This document shows positions 50,217-59,219 of a stretch of 64,000 nucleotides of DNA, piece after piece. The notes under the pieces are model-generated. The model worked only from the letters and a program-made list of their open reading frames with translations. It was not told the DNA's origin and made no database searches. Numbering within the stretch: position 1 is the stretch's first letter; every line of letters starts with the position of its first letter. Both the position numbers and the translations under genes were made by a program. The stretch comes from Streptomyces caelestis (lineage in GTDB: Bacteria; Actinomycetota; Actinomycetes; Streptomycetales; Streptomycetaceae). The DNA lies in NCBI RefSeq assembly GCF_014205255.1, contig NZ_JACHNE010000001.1, forward strand, positions 7,006,001-7,070,000, read 5' to 3'.

Positions 50217-51401
50217 ATGGCCGCTTACCTCTGCCCTCCTGCCGTGATACACGGCGAGCACACCGTGGAAACCAGCCAGATCGTGGCGGAAGTGAGCGGC
50301 CGGCACCCGGACGCTGCGTGGGCGCCGCGCATCGAAGGCATCGCGGCCGGCACGGGCATCGAGACCCGCGGGTGGATGCTGCCGCTGGAGACCGCCGTCG
50401 CGCCTGGCGACGGGAGCGGCCTGCGGACCGCCGGCATAGGGCCGGCCCGAGAGGCGCTGGCCCGCGACGGGTTCACCGAGCAGGACGTGGACCGCGTGAT
50501 CGCCGCACTCGAGGCGATACCCGCGCCGCAGACCGTCCAGGAGCGCACCGCGCCGGCCTGGGCGGCCGTGCAGTCCTACGGGGAGCGCGCCGCACGCGGG
50601 GCTCTCCAGATCGCCGGGCTGGACGCCGCAGACGTCGACTGCCTGATCACCAGCCACTCCACCACTCCGGCGCTGCCGGGGCTGGACATCGCCCTGGCCA
50701 ACCAACTCCCGCTTCGCAGTGACGTGATGCTGCTGCCGGCCACGCAGTGGGCCTGCATCGCCGGGACCCGCTCACTGGCGCTGGCGGCGGATCTCGTGGC
50801 CGCGGACCCCGACCGGGTGGTCCTGGTCGTGATCGCGGAGGCGCTGAGCACGACCTATCAGCCCTCGGACGACACCCTGGAGTCCCTGATCGTCCGGTTG
50901 CTGTTCGCGGACACCGCGGTCGCCGCCGTGGTCACGGGCCGTCCGAGGCCCGAGTCGGTGCTGCGGCTGGACGCCGCCTGGCACCACACCCTGCCCGGCA
51001 CCCAGAACCTGCACCGCCTGGAGACACGGGCGGACGGCACCCACTTCGTGATGGACCGGCGCGGGCCGCGCGCCGTACAGGAGACGGTCACCGCGATGTG
51101 GCAGTGGCTGCACCTCCGCTACCAGGACGACCCCGACTCCTGGCACCCCGACGTTCTGCTCGCGCACCCCGGCGGGACGCGAGTGCTGGAGTACATGGAG
51201 CAGACGATGCCCGACGGGTGGCCGTCCGGGCTGCTGGACTACAGCCGGGACAGCTACACCAGCGGCAACCGCGGAGGCGCCGCCGTGTTCGACATCCTGC
51301 GCAGGGCGCACGACGCCGGGCAGAAACCGGGCGATCGCGCCGTCCTGTACGCGGCGGCCCCGGGCCTCACGGCCACCGCCCTTCAGGGGGAGTGGCTGTA
51401 G
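50217..51401 (+). CDS. Type III polyketide synthase (chalcone synthase-like)
   Basis: A 394-residue homodimeric ketosynthase-type enzyme. The Cys-His-Asn triad is visible: Cys in LLPATQWACIAGTRSLAL near residue 182, His in VLLAHPGGTRVLEYME near 320 and Asn in SYTSGNRGGAAVFDIL near 353. These enzymes extend acyl-CoA with malonyl-CoA and cyclise the chain to pyrones or resorcinols. The sequence is not clearly RppA or germicidin synthase, so the product is open. ATG 50217 follows AGAAAGG; a GTG at 50208 is in frame. No cytochrome P450 or methyltransferase tailoring gene is adjacent. Confidence 0.9.
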   Translation: MAAYLCPPAVIHGEHTVETSQIVAEVSGRHPDAAWAPRIEGIAAGTGIETRGWMLPLETAVAPGDGSGLRTAGIGPAREALARDGFTEQDVDRVIAALEAIPAPQTVQERTAPAWAAVQSYGERAARGALQIAGLDAADVDCLITSHSTTPALPGLDIALANQLPLRSDVMLLPATQWACIAGTRSLALAADLVAADPDRVVLVVIAEALSTTYQPSDDTLESLIVRLLFADTAVAAVVTGRPRPESVLRLDAAWHHTLPGTQNLHRLETRADGTHFVMDRRGPRAVQETVTAMWQWLHLRYQDDPDSWHPDVLLAHPGGTRVLEYMEQTMPDGWPSGLLDYSRDSYTSGNRGGAAVFDILRRAHDAGQKPGDRAVLYAAAPGLTATALQGEWL

Positions 51402-51407
51402 CGCGAG

Positions 51408-51577
51408 CCCGTACGACAGGCTGTGCCGCCCGTACGACAGGCTGTGCCGCCCGTACGACAGGCTGTGCCGCCCGTACCACCCGGCTGTGCCGCCCGTACC
51501 ACCCGGCTGTGCCGCCCGTACGACCGGCTGTCCCGCCCGTACCACCGTTCGTGCTGCCCGTACGCCCGGTGGCGCCG
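51408..51577 (+). repeat. Tandem array of eight 21-22 bp units after the type III PKS gene
   Basis: Starting 7 bp after the PKS stop codon, eight units beginning CCCGTAC follow without gaps. Units 1-3 (51408-51428, 51429-51449, 51450-51470) are identical 21-mers; units 4 and 5 are identical 22-mers; units 6-8 have diverged. Divergence increases away from the PKS gene. The array is followed by two copies of CTGACGAGCGC at about 51579-51600. It fills most of the 221-bp gap between convergent stops. Confidence 0.9.
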
Positions 51578-51622
51578 CCTGACGAGCGCCTGACGAGCGC
51601 ACGCCCGCCCGACCCGGCCGCG

Positions 51623-53785
51623 TCACGGCCCGAATGCCGCCCAGACCACTTTGCCGGTCTCCGTCCACCGCACCCCCCACCGGGTGGTGAGTCTGTGCAC
51701 GACCTGCAAGCCACGGCCACTGTCGTCGAGGAGCTCGCCCTGGCCCAGCCGCGGCCTGCCGTTGCCGGTGTCCCCCACCTCGCACAGCAGTCCGTGACCG
51801 GTCCTGATCAGCCGTACCGTGAGGGGGCCGCCGGCGAAGCGGACCGCGTTGGCGACCAGTTCGTCGACCACCAGCACCACTCTGTCCCAGGTGTCGGCTC
51901 TGGTGTGCCATCGCCGCAGCAGCGCGGAGACCAGTGTGCGGGCCCGGGCGGCCGCGTCGTCGCGGGCGGGCAGCCGCCAGGTCGCGGTGTCCCCCTTGCG
52001 GTAGCCGATCATGCGCGCGAGCAGCAGGGTCACGTCGTCGCGCCGGCGCACGGGTGCGAGCGCGGAGACCAGGCCCCGCGCGGCCTGCGGCAGGGCGTCC
52101 CAGGGGTGCACCGCGGACACGGCGTCCGCCAGCCTGCCGATGCCCTCGTCGATCGAGACGGCGGGATCCTCCACCAGGCCGTCGGTGTAGAGGGCGAGCA
52201 GCGAGCCCGGCGGCGCGGCGAACGCCTGCACGTCGAACGGCTCCCGCAGCGCGAACTCGGTGCCCAGGCCGGGGTGGGGCCGGACCGCGAGCGGACCGGC
52301 GGGCCCGCCCGGGGGCACCAGGACCGGGGGGAGGTGGCCGGCGCTGGACAGCGCCACGCGGTGGCTGACCGGGTCGTAAACGGCGATGCAGCACGTCGAC
52401 CCGAGGGCGCTGTAGCCGGCCGCCAGCCCGGAATCCGCGTCGTCCAGCAGCGTCACGGTCTCGTCCAGGTGCTCCAGCACCTCGTCGGGCGCCAGCCCTG
52501 CGGACAGCAGCGCGCGGGCCTCCATGCTCAGCTGTCCCATGGTCGCGGCGGCCCCCAGGCCGTGCCCGACGACGTCACCGACCACCAGCGCGGTACGGCC
52601 GTCCGGCAGCGGAAAGCTGTTCACCCAGTCACCGCCGACGCCCGCGCTGTCGGGGGTGGCGGGCTGGTAGACACTGGCGGTCTCGATGGTGTCGCCGCCG
52701 GTCCGTGGCAGCAGCCGGCGCTGCAACGCCAGCACCTGCGTGTGCTCGCGCTGGTGCTGACGGGCCAGGTCGACGTGATGAGAGGTCCGGGCCACCAGTT
52801 CCTGAAGGTCGAGCAGCTCGCTGTCGCCGAAGGGGCGGTCCGCCCTCCGCCAGACCTCCGCCACCCCCAGAACGACGGGCGGCGTGCAGTCCAGGACCAG
52901 CGGTATGCACGCCACAGCCGCCGCCTGGTCGCCGGGCACCAGGGCGCGTACCAGCCGCGGACTGCCGAGTACCCGCTCGATCGCCGCCCGGTCGGGTATG
53001 ACGATGGCCTGAGCCGCGTCGTCCCGCCGTATCGCCAGCGACAGCAGGCGACTCGCATCGCCGGGAAGATCGTCGCCCGGAGTCACGTAGCCGTCCGGCC
53101 ACACCCGGTCCGGCACCAGGGCCGCCCGCCGCAGCCGGACGCGTCCGTGCCGCTGCCCGGTGACCCCCTCGCCCGTCCACACGGCGAAGTCGAGGTCGAT
53201 GGCGGCCACGTCTCCCCACGCCAGCAGGGACTCCGCCAGCGACTGCGCGGTCTCGCCGATGTCCAGCGAGGTGCCGATCGCGGTCTCGGCGGCGTACAGG
53301 TGCAGCCTCCTGGCCATGGCGATCAGGGTGACGGTCAGGCCCTCCTGGGGCGCCGCGGCGGCCAGGATGCTCAGCGAGACCACCAGCTCCGACCCGTCGC
53401 CGCGCCGAAGGCGCTGCACCCGGGCGACGTGCGGCTCACCGGTCTCGAGGACCTGCCGCAACCGCCGTGTGACCGTCGGTACGTCACCGGGAGGCAGAAG
53501 ATCGACGAAAGAGCTCCCGGCCACGGCGTCCAGCCCCGCGAAGACGGGGGCGTCCAGATTGCAGCGGGTGATCCTCAGATCCCGGTCCAGGTTGACCGCG
53601 CCGAGAATCTGCTCCTGACGGCCGGGCGCCGGGTTGGCGGGTACGCGCCGGCGGGTGGCGCGGTCGCCCTGCGAGAGGGCAGAACCGGCGGCCTCCGCCG
53701 CCGCGCCGCGCGGGATGTACTGCCCCAAGGCGCTGCTGACCATGTCGAACGGCGACGAAGAAGAGGGTGAGGGTGTGGCGTCCAT
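51623..53785 (-). CDS. PAS-GAF-SpoIIE (PP2C) phosphatase with C-terminal HATPase domain
   Basis: A 720-residue multidomain regulator. Residues about 60-165 are PAS-like (RDLRITRCNLDAPVFAGL), 170-345 GAF-like, and 365-585 the SpoIIE phosphatase: DSAGVGGDWVNSFPLPDG and VVGDVVGHGLGAAATM hold metal-binding aspartates, LALYTDGLVEDP the C-terminal ones. The end (about 600-715) is an anti-sigma-factor-type HATPase: VVLVVDELVANAVRFAGGPL and DSGRGLQVVHRLTTRWG. Such proteins tune stress sigma factors through anti-sigma antagonists. ATG 53785 (MDATPSPS). No sigma or antagonist gene is next to it. Confidence 0.92.
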   Translation of the reverse strand: MDATPSPSSSSPFDMVSSALGQYIPRGAAAEAAGSALSQGDRATRRRVPANPAPGRQEQILGAVNLDRDLRITRCNLDAPVFAGLDAVAGSSFVDLLPPGDVPTVTRRLRQVLETGEPHVARVQRLRRGDGSELVVSLSILAAAAPQEGLTVTLIAMARRLHLYAAETAIGTSLDIGETAQSLAESLLAWGDVAAIDLDFAVWTGEGVTGQRHGRVRLRRAALVPDRVWPDGYVTPGDDLPGDASRLLSLAIRRDDAAQAIVIPDRAAIERVLGSPRLVRALVPGDQAAAVACIPLVLDCTPPVVLGVAEVWRRADRPFGDSELLDLQELVARTSHHVDLARQHQREHTQVLALQRRLLPRTGGDTIETASVYQPATPDSAGVGGDWVNSFPLPDGRTALVVGDVVGHGLGAAATMGQLSMEARALLSAGLAPDEVLEHLDETVTLLDDADSGLAAGYSALGSTCCIAVYDPVSHRVALSSAGHLPPVLVPPGGPAGPLAVRPHPGLGTEFALREPFDVQAFAAPPGSLLALYTDGLVEDPAVSIDEGIGRLADAVSAVHPWDALPQAARGLVSALAPVRRRDDVTLLLARMIGYRKGDTATWRLPARDDAAARARTLVSALLRRWHTRADTWDRVVLVVDELVANAVRFAGGPLTVRLIRTGHGLLCEVGDTGNGRPRLGQGELLDDSGRGLQVVHRLTTRWGVRWTETGKVVWAAFGP

Positions 53786-54070
53786 GCGACTCTCTCGGCT
53801 CGCTCGCCAACCCCGGCACGGCGCCGGGGCCCGGCCAGAACCCGTGCGACAGGGTCCTCGGATTCCTGACCGCACACCTCATTCAATAACACCCGGGGCA
53901 CCTTCGCCCGCGTCGGCGGACCTGGGGCCGTCAGGCCATGGCGTCGTCGCCTGGCAGGGAAGGACGGATCTCGTTCACCGTGTGGTGTTCAAGGTGCTGG
54001 TCGGGGAGGTCCCGGAAGGCATCCAGGGGCCGTGAGCCGCGTCCATGACGGCGGCTCGAAGCGGACTTCC

Positions 54071-54631
54071 TCAGACGATGTGCGGAGAGGCCGTCGCCCG
54101 GCTCCGCCGTTCGAAGTGGCGCAGCAGGACCAGGGCCAGAGCCGCGTAGCCGGCTGCCAGTGCGCCCTCGGCCGCGAGGTCGGGCCAGATGGCGGAGCAG
54201 GAGGCTCCCGCGAAGAACTCGCGGAGGGCTTCGATGCCGTGGGACATGGGTGTCACGGTCGCGACGGCCCGCATCCAGGCCGGCATGGCCTCGTGCGGGA
54301 GGTTCGCGCCGCTGAAGAGGATCAGGAGGGTGAAGGCCATGTTCGAGACGACGGACGAGTCTCGGACCCGGAGCGAGAGCGCTCCCAGGGAGAGGCCGAA
54401 GAAGGCGCAGGTGACCGCTGCCACCACGAAGGTCATGACCAGGAAGCCGTTGCCCACATAGGGCAGGACACGCCCGGCCCAGAGCGGGACCCGGGCCCGC
54501 GGGATGAGGAGGACCATCCCGAGGGTCCCGCGGCGACGTTCCTTGGAGACGGCCATGACACCGCCGTGCACACAGGACACGCTGGCCGCGAGCACGGTGT
54601 TGCCGATGAGGTAGAAGCGGTCGTCCGCCAC
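54071..54631 (-). pseudogene. ABC-2 type permease, C-terminal half only
   Basis: 187 codons with the features of the second half of an ABC-2 permease: GGVMAVSKERRRGTLGMVLL (the cytosolic loop after helix 2), FLVMTFVVAAVTCAFFGLSL, SNMAFTLLILFSGANLPHEA and ALAAGYAALALVLLRHFERR. The first helices needed for a full transporter are absent, and no ATP-binding subunit gene is adjacent. The frame opens at ATG 54631, but homology begins immediately, so the protein is truncated by about 60-80 residues. It is probably non-functional. Confidence 0.6.
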
Positions 54632-54930
54632 TCCCGAGGCATCATGACGGAAATCGCGCCGCCTCGATCACCTGGCGGGGCCCCTCGGGGAGGTCCCGGA
54701 GCGAGGTGCCCCGCACCGCGCACGAGCACAGCGGGGACGACCAACGCGCCGGGCAGCCCGATGAACGTGCTGACGCTGCTGATGACGAGGGGGCCGACGA
54801 GCAAGCCGACGTGTCCGAGGCCGACGACGAGGGTCGACGCGGCGCCCGCCCGGCCAGCCGGCGGTGGAACCGCCCCAGGTTCGCGGCGACCGCATTGACG
54901 GGACCGTTCCCCCTGCCTACTTTGATGAGC
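54632..54930 (-). pseudogene. Decayed coding sequence upstream of the ABC-2 permease fragment
   Basis: In this stretch the minus strand carries hydrophobic protein-like sequence in one frame (STLVVGLGHVGLLVGPLVIS, then SVSTFIGLPGALVVPAVLVR, about 54700-54850) and a different candidate start in another (VNAVAANLGRFHRRLAG, about 54845-54900). Neither frame links cleanly to the permease fragment at 54631. This fits a permease gene broken by frameshifts and a small deletion. The remaining bases up to 55012 contain only the short leader of the PLP enzyme gene. Confidence 0.4.
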
Positions 54931-55012
54931 ACTAGCGCCTTCTTCAATGGCCAGTTCGGGAGTGCCTCCATGGATGTGGACTCGCGCTCACGCCTCTGGG
55001 ATGGAGAACGGC

Positions 55013-55981
55013 ATGCCTGAACCCCTTGTCGATGTCGGCCAGATCGAAAAGGCCGCCGCCTGCGTGAACCCCGTCTTCCGCGATACACCACAGTTCCGGG
55101 CCGACCAACTCGATGACGCGTTGGGAATGCGGGCACTGCTGAAGGTCGAGACGGTCAATCCGATCCGCTGCTTCAAGGGGCGCGGCACTGACTTTCTCGC
55201 CCAGACCCGGACCCGAGGCGCCGTCCTGGTGTGTGCGTCGGCCGGTAACCTCGGACAGGGCCTCGCCTACGCCGGTCGCGAGCATGGACTGCCGACCATC
55301 GTCTTCGCCGCCTCCAGTGTCAATCCCAAGAAACTCGCGGCAATGTGGCGCCTCGGTGCACAGGTCCACCTCGTCCAGGGCGACTTCGACAGCGCCAGGC
55401 AGCTCGCCGCCGAGACGGCCGAACGCCACGGCTGGACCCTTGTGGAGGACGGCAGCGACCCCCCACTCGCCGAAGGGGCCGGCACCATCGCGGTAGAGCT
55501 GACTCGTTTCCACCCGGTCATCGACATCGTGTTCGTGCCGGTGGGCAACGGCTCGTTGGCCTGCGGTGTGGCGGCGTGGTTCAAGGCCGTGGCCCCCTCA
55601 ACGCGAGTCGTCGCCGTCGGCGCGACGGGAGCACCGGCGACCGAACGTGCCTGGCGCACCGGTGATATCGCGTCCAGTACCGCGCCCACGACGACCATCG
55701 CCGAAGGCCTGGCCGCCCGCGTGCCGGCCCCCCGCGCCGTGGAGGCCATGCGCGCGACCGTGGACGACTTCGTCCTGGTGGACGACCACCGACTTCTGGA
55801 CGCCATGCGCCTGTTGAAGCGCACCACCGGCCTGATCGCCGAGCCGTCGGGAGCAGCGGCACTCGCCGGGGCGCTTACCATGCGAAGTCAGCTCGCGGGC
55901 GCCCATGCGGCCATGGTGATCACTGGAGCAAACGTGGACCAGGGTCTGCTCCCTCCGGCAGTTGCGGCGGAGCGGTCATGA
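55013..55981 (+). CDS. PLP-dependent threonine dehydratase/serine racemase-like enzyme
   Basis: A 322-residue fold-type II PLP enzyme. The Schiff-base lysine lies in NPIRCFKGRGTDFL near residue 52 (the SFKxRG motif), SAGNLGQGLAYAG near 75 matches the substrate-binding SAGNHAQ loop, and FVPVGNGSLACGVA near 168 is the phosphate-binding glycine loop. The C-terminal regulatory domain of biosynthetic threonine deaminases is missing, as in catabolic and racemase types. ATG 55013 follows GGAGAAC; ATG 55001 is also possible. Position next to the NRPS genes suggests supply of a modified or dehydrated amino acid. Confidence 0.83.
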   Translation: MPEPLVDVGQIEKAAACVNPVFRDTPQFRADQLDDALGMRALLKVETVNPIRCFKGRGTDFLAQTRTRGAVLVCASAGNLGQGLAYAGREHGLPTIVFAASSVNPKKLAAMWRLGAQVHLVQGDFDSARQLAAETAERHGWTLVEDGSDPPLAEGAGTIAVELTRFHPVIDIVFVPVGNGSLACGVAAWFKAVAPSTRVVAVGATGAPATERAWRTGDIASSTAPTTTIAEGLAARVPAPRAVEAMRATVDDFVLVDDHRLLDAMRLLKRTTGLIAEPSGAAALAGALTMRSQLAGAHAAMVITGANVDQGLLPPAVAAERS

Positions 55982-56043
55982 TGCGGTCGTCCCATGCCGA
56001 AGGAACAGCTGCCGTCTTCGACCTCGAGCGCACGTAGAAAGCT

Positions 56044-56065
56044 CTTCAGGCACCCTCACCTGAAG
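56044..56065. terminator. Hairpin between convergent PLP enzyme and NRPS genes
   Basis: CTTCAGG at 56044-56050 and CCTGAAG at 56059-56065 form a 7-bp stem with an 8-nt loop. It lies in the 134-bp gap between two convergent stop codons, where a terminator is expected. Confidence 0.45.
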
Positions 56066-56115
56066 GCATCGCCGGCCAGGACATGCCCTGCGGCCTGCCG
56101 CTGTGCGTGGAAGTC

Positions 56116-59100
56116 TCAGCCGATGCCACCGTCTCCCTGTACCGGCTGTGCAGGGCGCCGCGACGTCGCATACCGTGCGAACACCTCGGGGCCGACCGGG
56201 CTCCAGTCCACCTCGATCGACTGGAGCAGCTTGTGGCAGTTGCGGCTGAAGTCCGGCGACAGCACGGACCGGAACAGGCCGTGCAGGCCGTGTGCCTTGC
56301 CGGGACCCGGATCCGGCAAAATCGTGACCAGCTTTCGCATCAGTGCGGTGTCCCGTGCTCCGACCATCCGGTGGAACTCGGGGTAGGTCACTTGCCGCAG
56401 GCCGAACTCGACGGCGAAGCGGCCCAGCAGGTCGTCGAGGCGTATCGGTTCACGCTGCACCACATGGAACGTCGTGCCGAGGCAGCCGCCCCGTACGGCG
56501 GCCGCGATGAACCGGCTCACGTGGTCCACGGGCGTGAAGTCGCTCACCGCGTCCGTCTCGAAGAAGACGCCGAGTTTGGCGCAGGCGTCGAGAACGAACT
56601 CCGCGAGGCCGCCGCCGTGGCTGAAGACCCCGGTCCGGGTGTGCGGCATGACCTCGCCCATTCGGTACAGGCTGACCGGCAGGCCGTACTGCCGGCTGGC
56701 CTCTTGGAGCATGGCCTCCGCGACCCACTTTGTCTGGCTGTAGCCGCTCTCAGGGACCTCGCCGACCGAGGGGAAGGTGCTCTCGTCGGGCGCGGCGGCC
56801 CCGTGCGGGAGCAGCGCCAGCGTCGACAGGTGATGCACGGGCCGGGGCGGGCCGCTGCCGCCGCGGGCGAGCCGGATCACCTCACGGGTACCGAGCACGT
56901 TGGCCGGGCGCAGCCGCTGGTACGGGTAGAGGAGGTTCACCTCCGCGCCCGCGTGCACGATCGCCCCGGTGCGCTCCGCGAGCCGGATGAACGCCTCCTC
57001 GCCGAGGCCGAACCGCTCGGTGCCCAGGTCGCCCCTGATCACCTCGATCCGCTCGTCGGCACTGGTCAGCGGCAGCCGGTAGTGGCGGGCGCGGGCGTCG
57101 AGGCGGGCCCGTGCCGCGGCGTCGTCGGGCGCGTTGACGAGGCAGGCGACGGTGGCGCCCGTCGTGCGCAGCAGCTCGTCGAGGAGGTGGATGCCGAGGA
57201 AGCCGGTGCCTCCGGTGAGGAAGACATGGCGGAGTGCGGTGGGTGCGGTGGGTGCGGTGTACGTGGACCGCTGCGGGAGCATCGCGTCGGCGAGCATCTG
57301 CCGGCGTACGGCGGTCACATCACGTACGGCGCCGCCGCGGGCGACGAGTTCGGCCTGGGCGCGGATCGTCTGGGCCGCCATCAGATCACGGACCGAGACG
57401 CGTACCCCCGACAGGTCCCGCAGCCGCAGCGCGAGGCTCTGCAGGCTCAGGGACGTGGCGCCGAAGTCGAAGAAGTTGTCGTCCGGGTCCGCTTCGTGGC
57501 CTGTGCCGAGGAGCTCGGTCCACAGGGCGCGCACTGCCTCTTCGGGGGTGTCCCCGGCCCGCCCGGCCGTGCCGCACTCTGCCGCTTCGGGCGCGCGTTC
57601 CGCCAGGAGCCGCGCCAGGGCGCGGCGGTCCGCCTTGCCGTTCGGTGACAGCGGCATGCTGGTGACCGGGACGAACCGGTCGGGTACCTGCTCGGCCGGG
57701 AGCAGCTTCCTGGCCCCGGACCGCGCGGCCACCGCGTCGAAACTGTCCTCGGCGACGACGGCGGCGACCAGCATCGTCCGGTCCGCCTCGCCCTGCACGA
57801 CTACCTTCACGTCCTGCACGCCGGGCAGCGCGAGCAGCGCCCGCTCGACTTCCGCCGGTTCGATCCGTACGCCTCGCACCTTGAGCTGGTCGTCGTGGCG
57901 GCCCACGAAGTACAGGCGGCCGTCCGCGCGGTACTGGCCGAGGTCGCCGGTGCGGTAGAGGCGATCACCGGGGATGTTGGGGAAGGGATTGGGGCCGAAG
58001 GCGGTGGCGGTGCGCTGTGGGGCGCCGAGATAGCCGAGGCCCAGGCAGTCGCCGCCGATGAGGATCTCGCCGGTCTCGCCGGTGCCGAGGCGCCGCAGCG
58101 CGTCGTCCACGACGATCGCGGAGGTGTTGTCGATGGGACGCCCCAGCGGGATCTCCTCGCCGTCCACGGCCGTCAGGGTGTGGAAGACGCTGCCGATCGA
58201 CGCCTCGGTGGGCCCGTAGGTATTGGTGACCGCCGTCCCCGGCAGCAGGTCGAGGAAGCGGCGCACCGCGTCCACGTTGATGGCCTCCCCGCCCAGCAGG
58301 ACGTGCCGCAGCGAGCGGAGCGCGTCCCGCAGCCGCGGCTCTGAGGCGAGCAGGTCGACGAGGACGGTGAAGATCGACGGCACGAAGTCAGTGATCGTCA
58401 CACCGTGGCGCTCGATCTGTTCGACGGTGCGTTCCAGGTCGAGCAACCCGTCCCTGCGCGGCATGACGACGCTGCCGCCCGACGTCAGCGGCCACAGCAG
58501 CTGCCACAGCGACGAGTCGAACACGGACCGGCTGTTCTGCAGTGACACATGCCCGGTGCCGAACCTGCGGGTCATGAAGAGGAACCGATTGAGGAGGCCG
58601 TGGTGCACGTTGAGCGTGCACTTGGGCAGTCCCGTGGTGCCGGAGGTGAAGAAGCCGTAGAACAGGTCTGGGCGCGCCGGCCGGCCCGCGGCGGGCGCCT
58701 CGGCGGTCTCCGCGAGGGTGCGGTGGTCGGTCACCAGGGTGCGGGCCGTGGCGAGCGCCGTCCGCGGGGTGCGCGGGGAGCCGACAGCGAGGTCTGTGCC
58801 GAGGTCGCCCAACAGTGCCCGCAGCCGCTCTACGGGCCAGGCGGGGTCGAACGGAATGAAGGGCACCCCGGCCTTCATCGCCGCCAGCATCGCAAGCGGT
58901 AGCTCCAACCCGTCGCTCACCAGCAGCGGCAACAGCGTGTCGCGGCGGGCGCCGTGGTCCATCAGCGCCGCCGCCAGCGTGTTCGCCCTGCGGTCGAGGC
59001 CGCCGTAGGTCAGCGTCGCGCCGTCGTAGACCAGCGCGACGGCGTCCGGCCGATCACGGGCCTGCTCCTCGATGAGGTCCAGGGTGGTCGCGGCGGCCCC

Positions 59101-59172
59101 GGGATCGGGGTACGGCACCCTGCGGCCGTTGGGGTCGGGCAGCAGTCTGGTCGAAGGCGTGCAGGAAGACAT
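56116..59172 (-). CDS. NRPS module A-T-R (adenylation, carrier, thioester reductase)
   Basis: A 1018-residue free-standing module from ATG 59172 (MSSCTPSTR). The adenylation domain spans about 30-520: FFTSGTTGLPK, NTYGPTEASIGS, YRTGDLGQYRADGRLYFVGR and the lysine motif PLSPNGKADRR. A carrier domain has its serine in DDNFFDFGATSLSLQSLALR near residue 572. The reductase domain starts at HVFLTGGTGFLGIHLLDELL near 652, with YSQTK near 811. Such R domains release the chain as an aldehyde using NADPH. No condensation domain is present. Pocket residues read roughly D-S-W-F-L-G-T-I-G-K, which I cannot match to a known substrate. Confidence 0.92.
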   Translation of the reverse strand: MSSCTPSTRLLPDPNGRRVPYPDPGAAATTLDLIEEQARDRPDAVALVYDGATLTYGGLDRRANTLAAALMDHGARRDTLLPLLVSDGLELPLAMLAAMKAGVPFIPFDPAWPVERLRALLGDLGTDLAVGSPRTPRTALATARTLVTDHRTLAETAEAPAAGRPARPDLFYGFFTSGTTGLPKCTLNVHHGLLNRFLFMTRRFGTGHVSLQNSRSVFDSSLWQLLWPLTSGGSVVMPRRDGLLDLERTVEQIERHGVTITDFVPSIFTVLVDLLASEPRLRDALRSLRHVLLGGEAINVDAVRRFLDLLPGTAVTNTYGPTEASIGSVFHTLTAVDGEEIPLGRPIDNTSAIVVDDALRRLGTGETGEILIGGDCLGLGYLGAPQRTATAFGPNPFPNIPGDRLYRTGDLGQYRADGRLYFVGRHDDQLKVRGVRIEPAEVERALLALPGVQDVKVVVQGEADRTMLVAAVVAEDSFDAVAARSGARKLLPAEQVPDRFVPVTSMPLSPNGKADRRALARLLAERAPEAAECGTAGRAGDTPEEAVRALWTELLGTGHEADPDDNFFDFGATSLSLQSLALRLRDLSGVRVSVRDLMAAQTIRAQAELVARGGAVRDVTAVRRQMLADAMLPQRSTYTAPTAPTALRHVFLTGGTGFLGIHLLDELLRTTGATVACLVNAPDDAAARARLDARARHYRLPLTSADERIEVIRGDLGTERFGLGEEAFIRLAERTGAIVHAGAEVNLLYPYQRLRPANVLGTREVIRLARGGSGPPRPVHHLSTLALLPHGAAAPDESTFPSVGEVPESGYSQTKWVAEAMLQEASRQYGLPVSLYRMGEVMPHTRTGVFSHGGGLAEFVLDACAKLGVFFETDAVSDFTPVDHVSRFIAAAVRGGCLGTTFHVVQREPIRLDDLLGRFAVEFGLRQVTYPEFHRMVGARDTALMRKLVTILPDPGPGKAHGLHGLFRSVLSPDFSRNCHKLLQSIEVDWSPVGPEVFARYATSRRPAQPVQGDGGIG

Positions 59173-59219
59173 CGTGGACCCCTGTCGTCTGGTGCTGCTT
59201 CTCTGTCGGAGCGCGGGCC

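Noticed and set aside
51408..51577. CRISPR-like array after the type III PKS
   Set aside because: Units are 21-22 bp without spacers, so it is a simple tandem repeat.
55013..55981. Biosynthetic threonine deaminase (IlvA)
   Set aside because: The C-terminal ACT-like regulatory domain is absent and the gene lies beside an NRPS cluster, so only the general PLP family is assigned.
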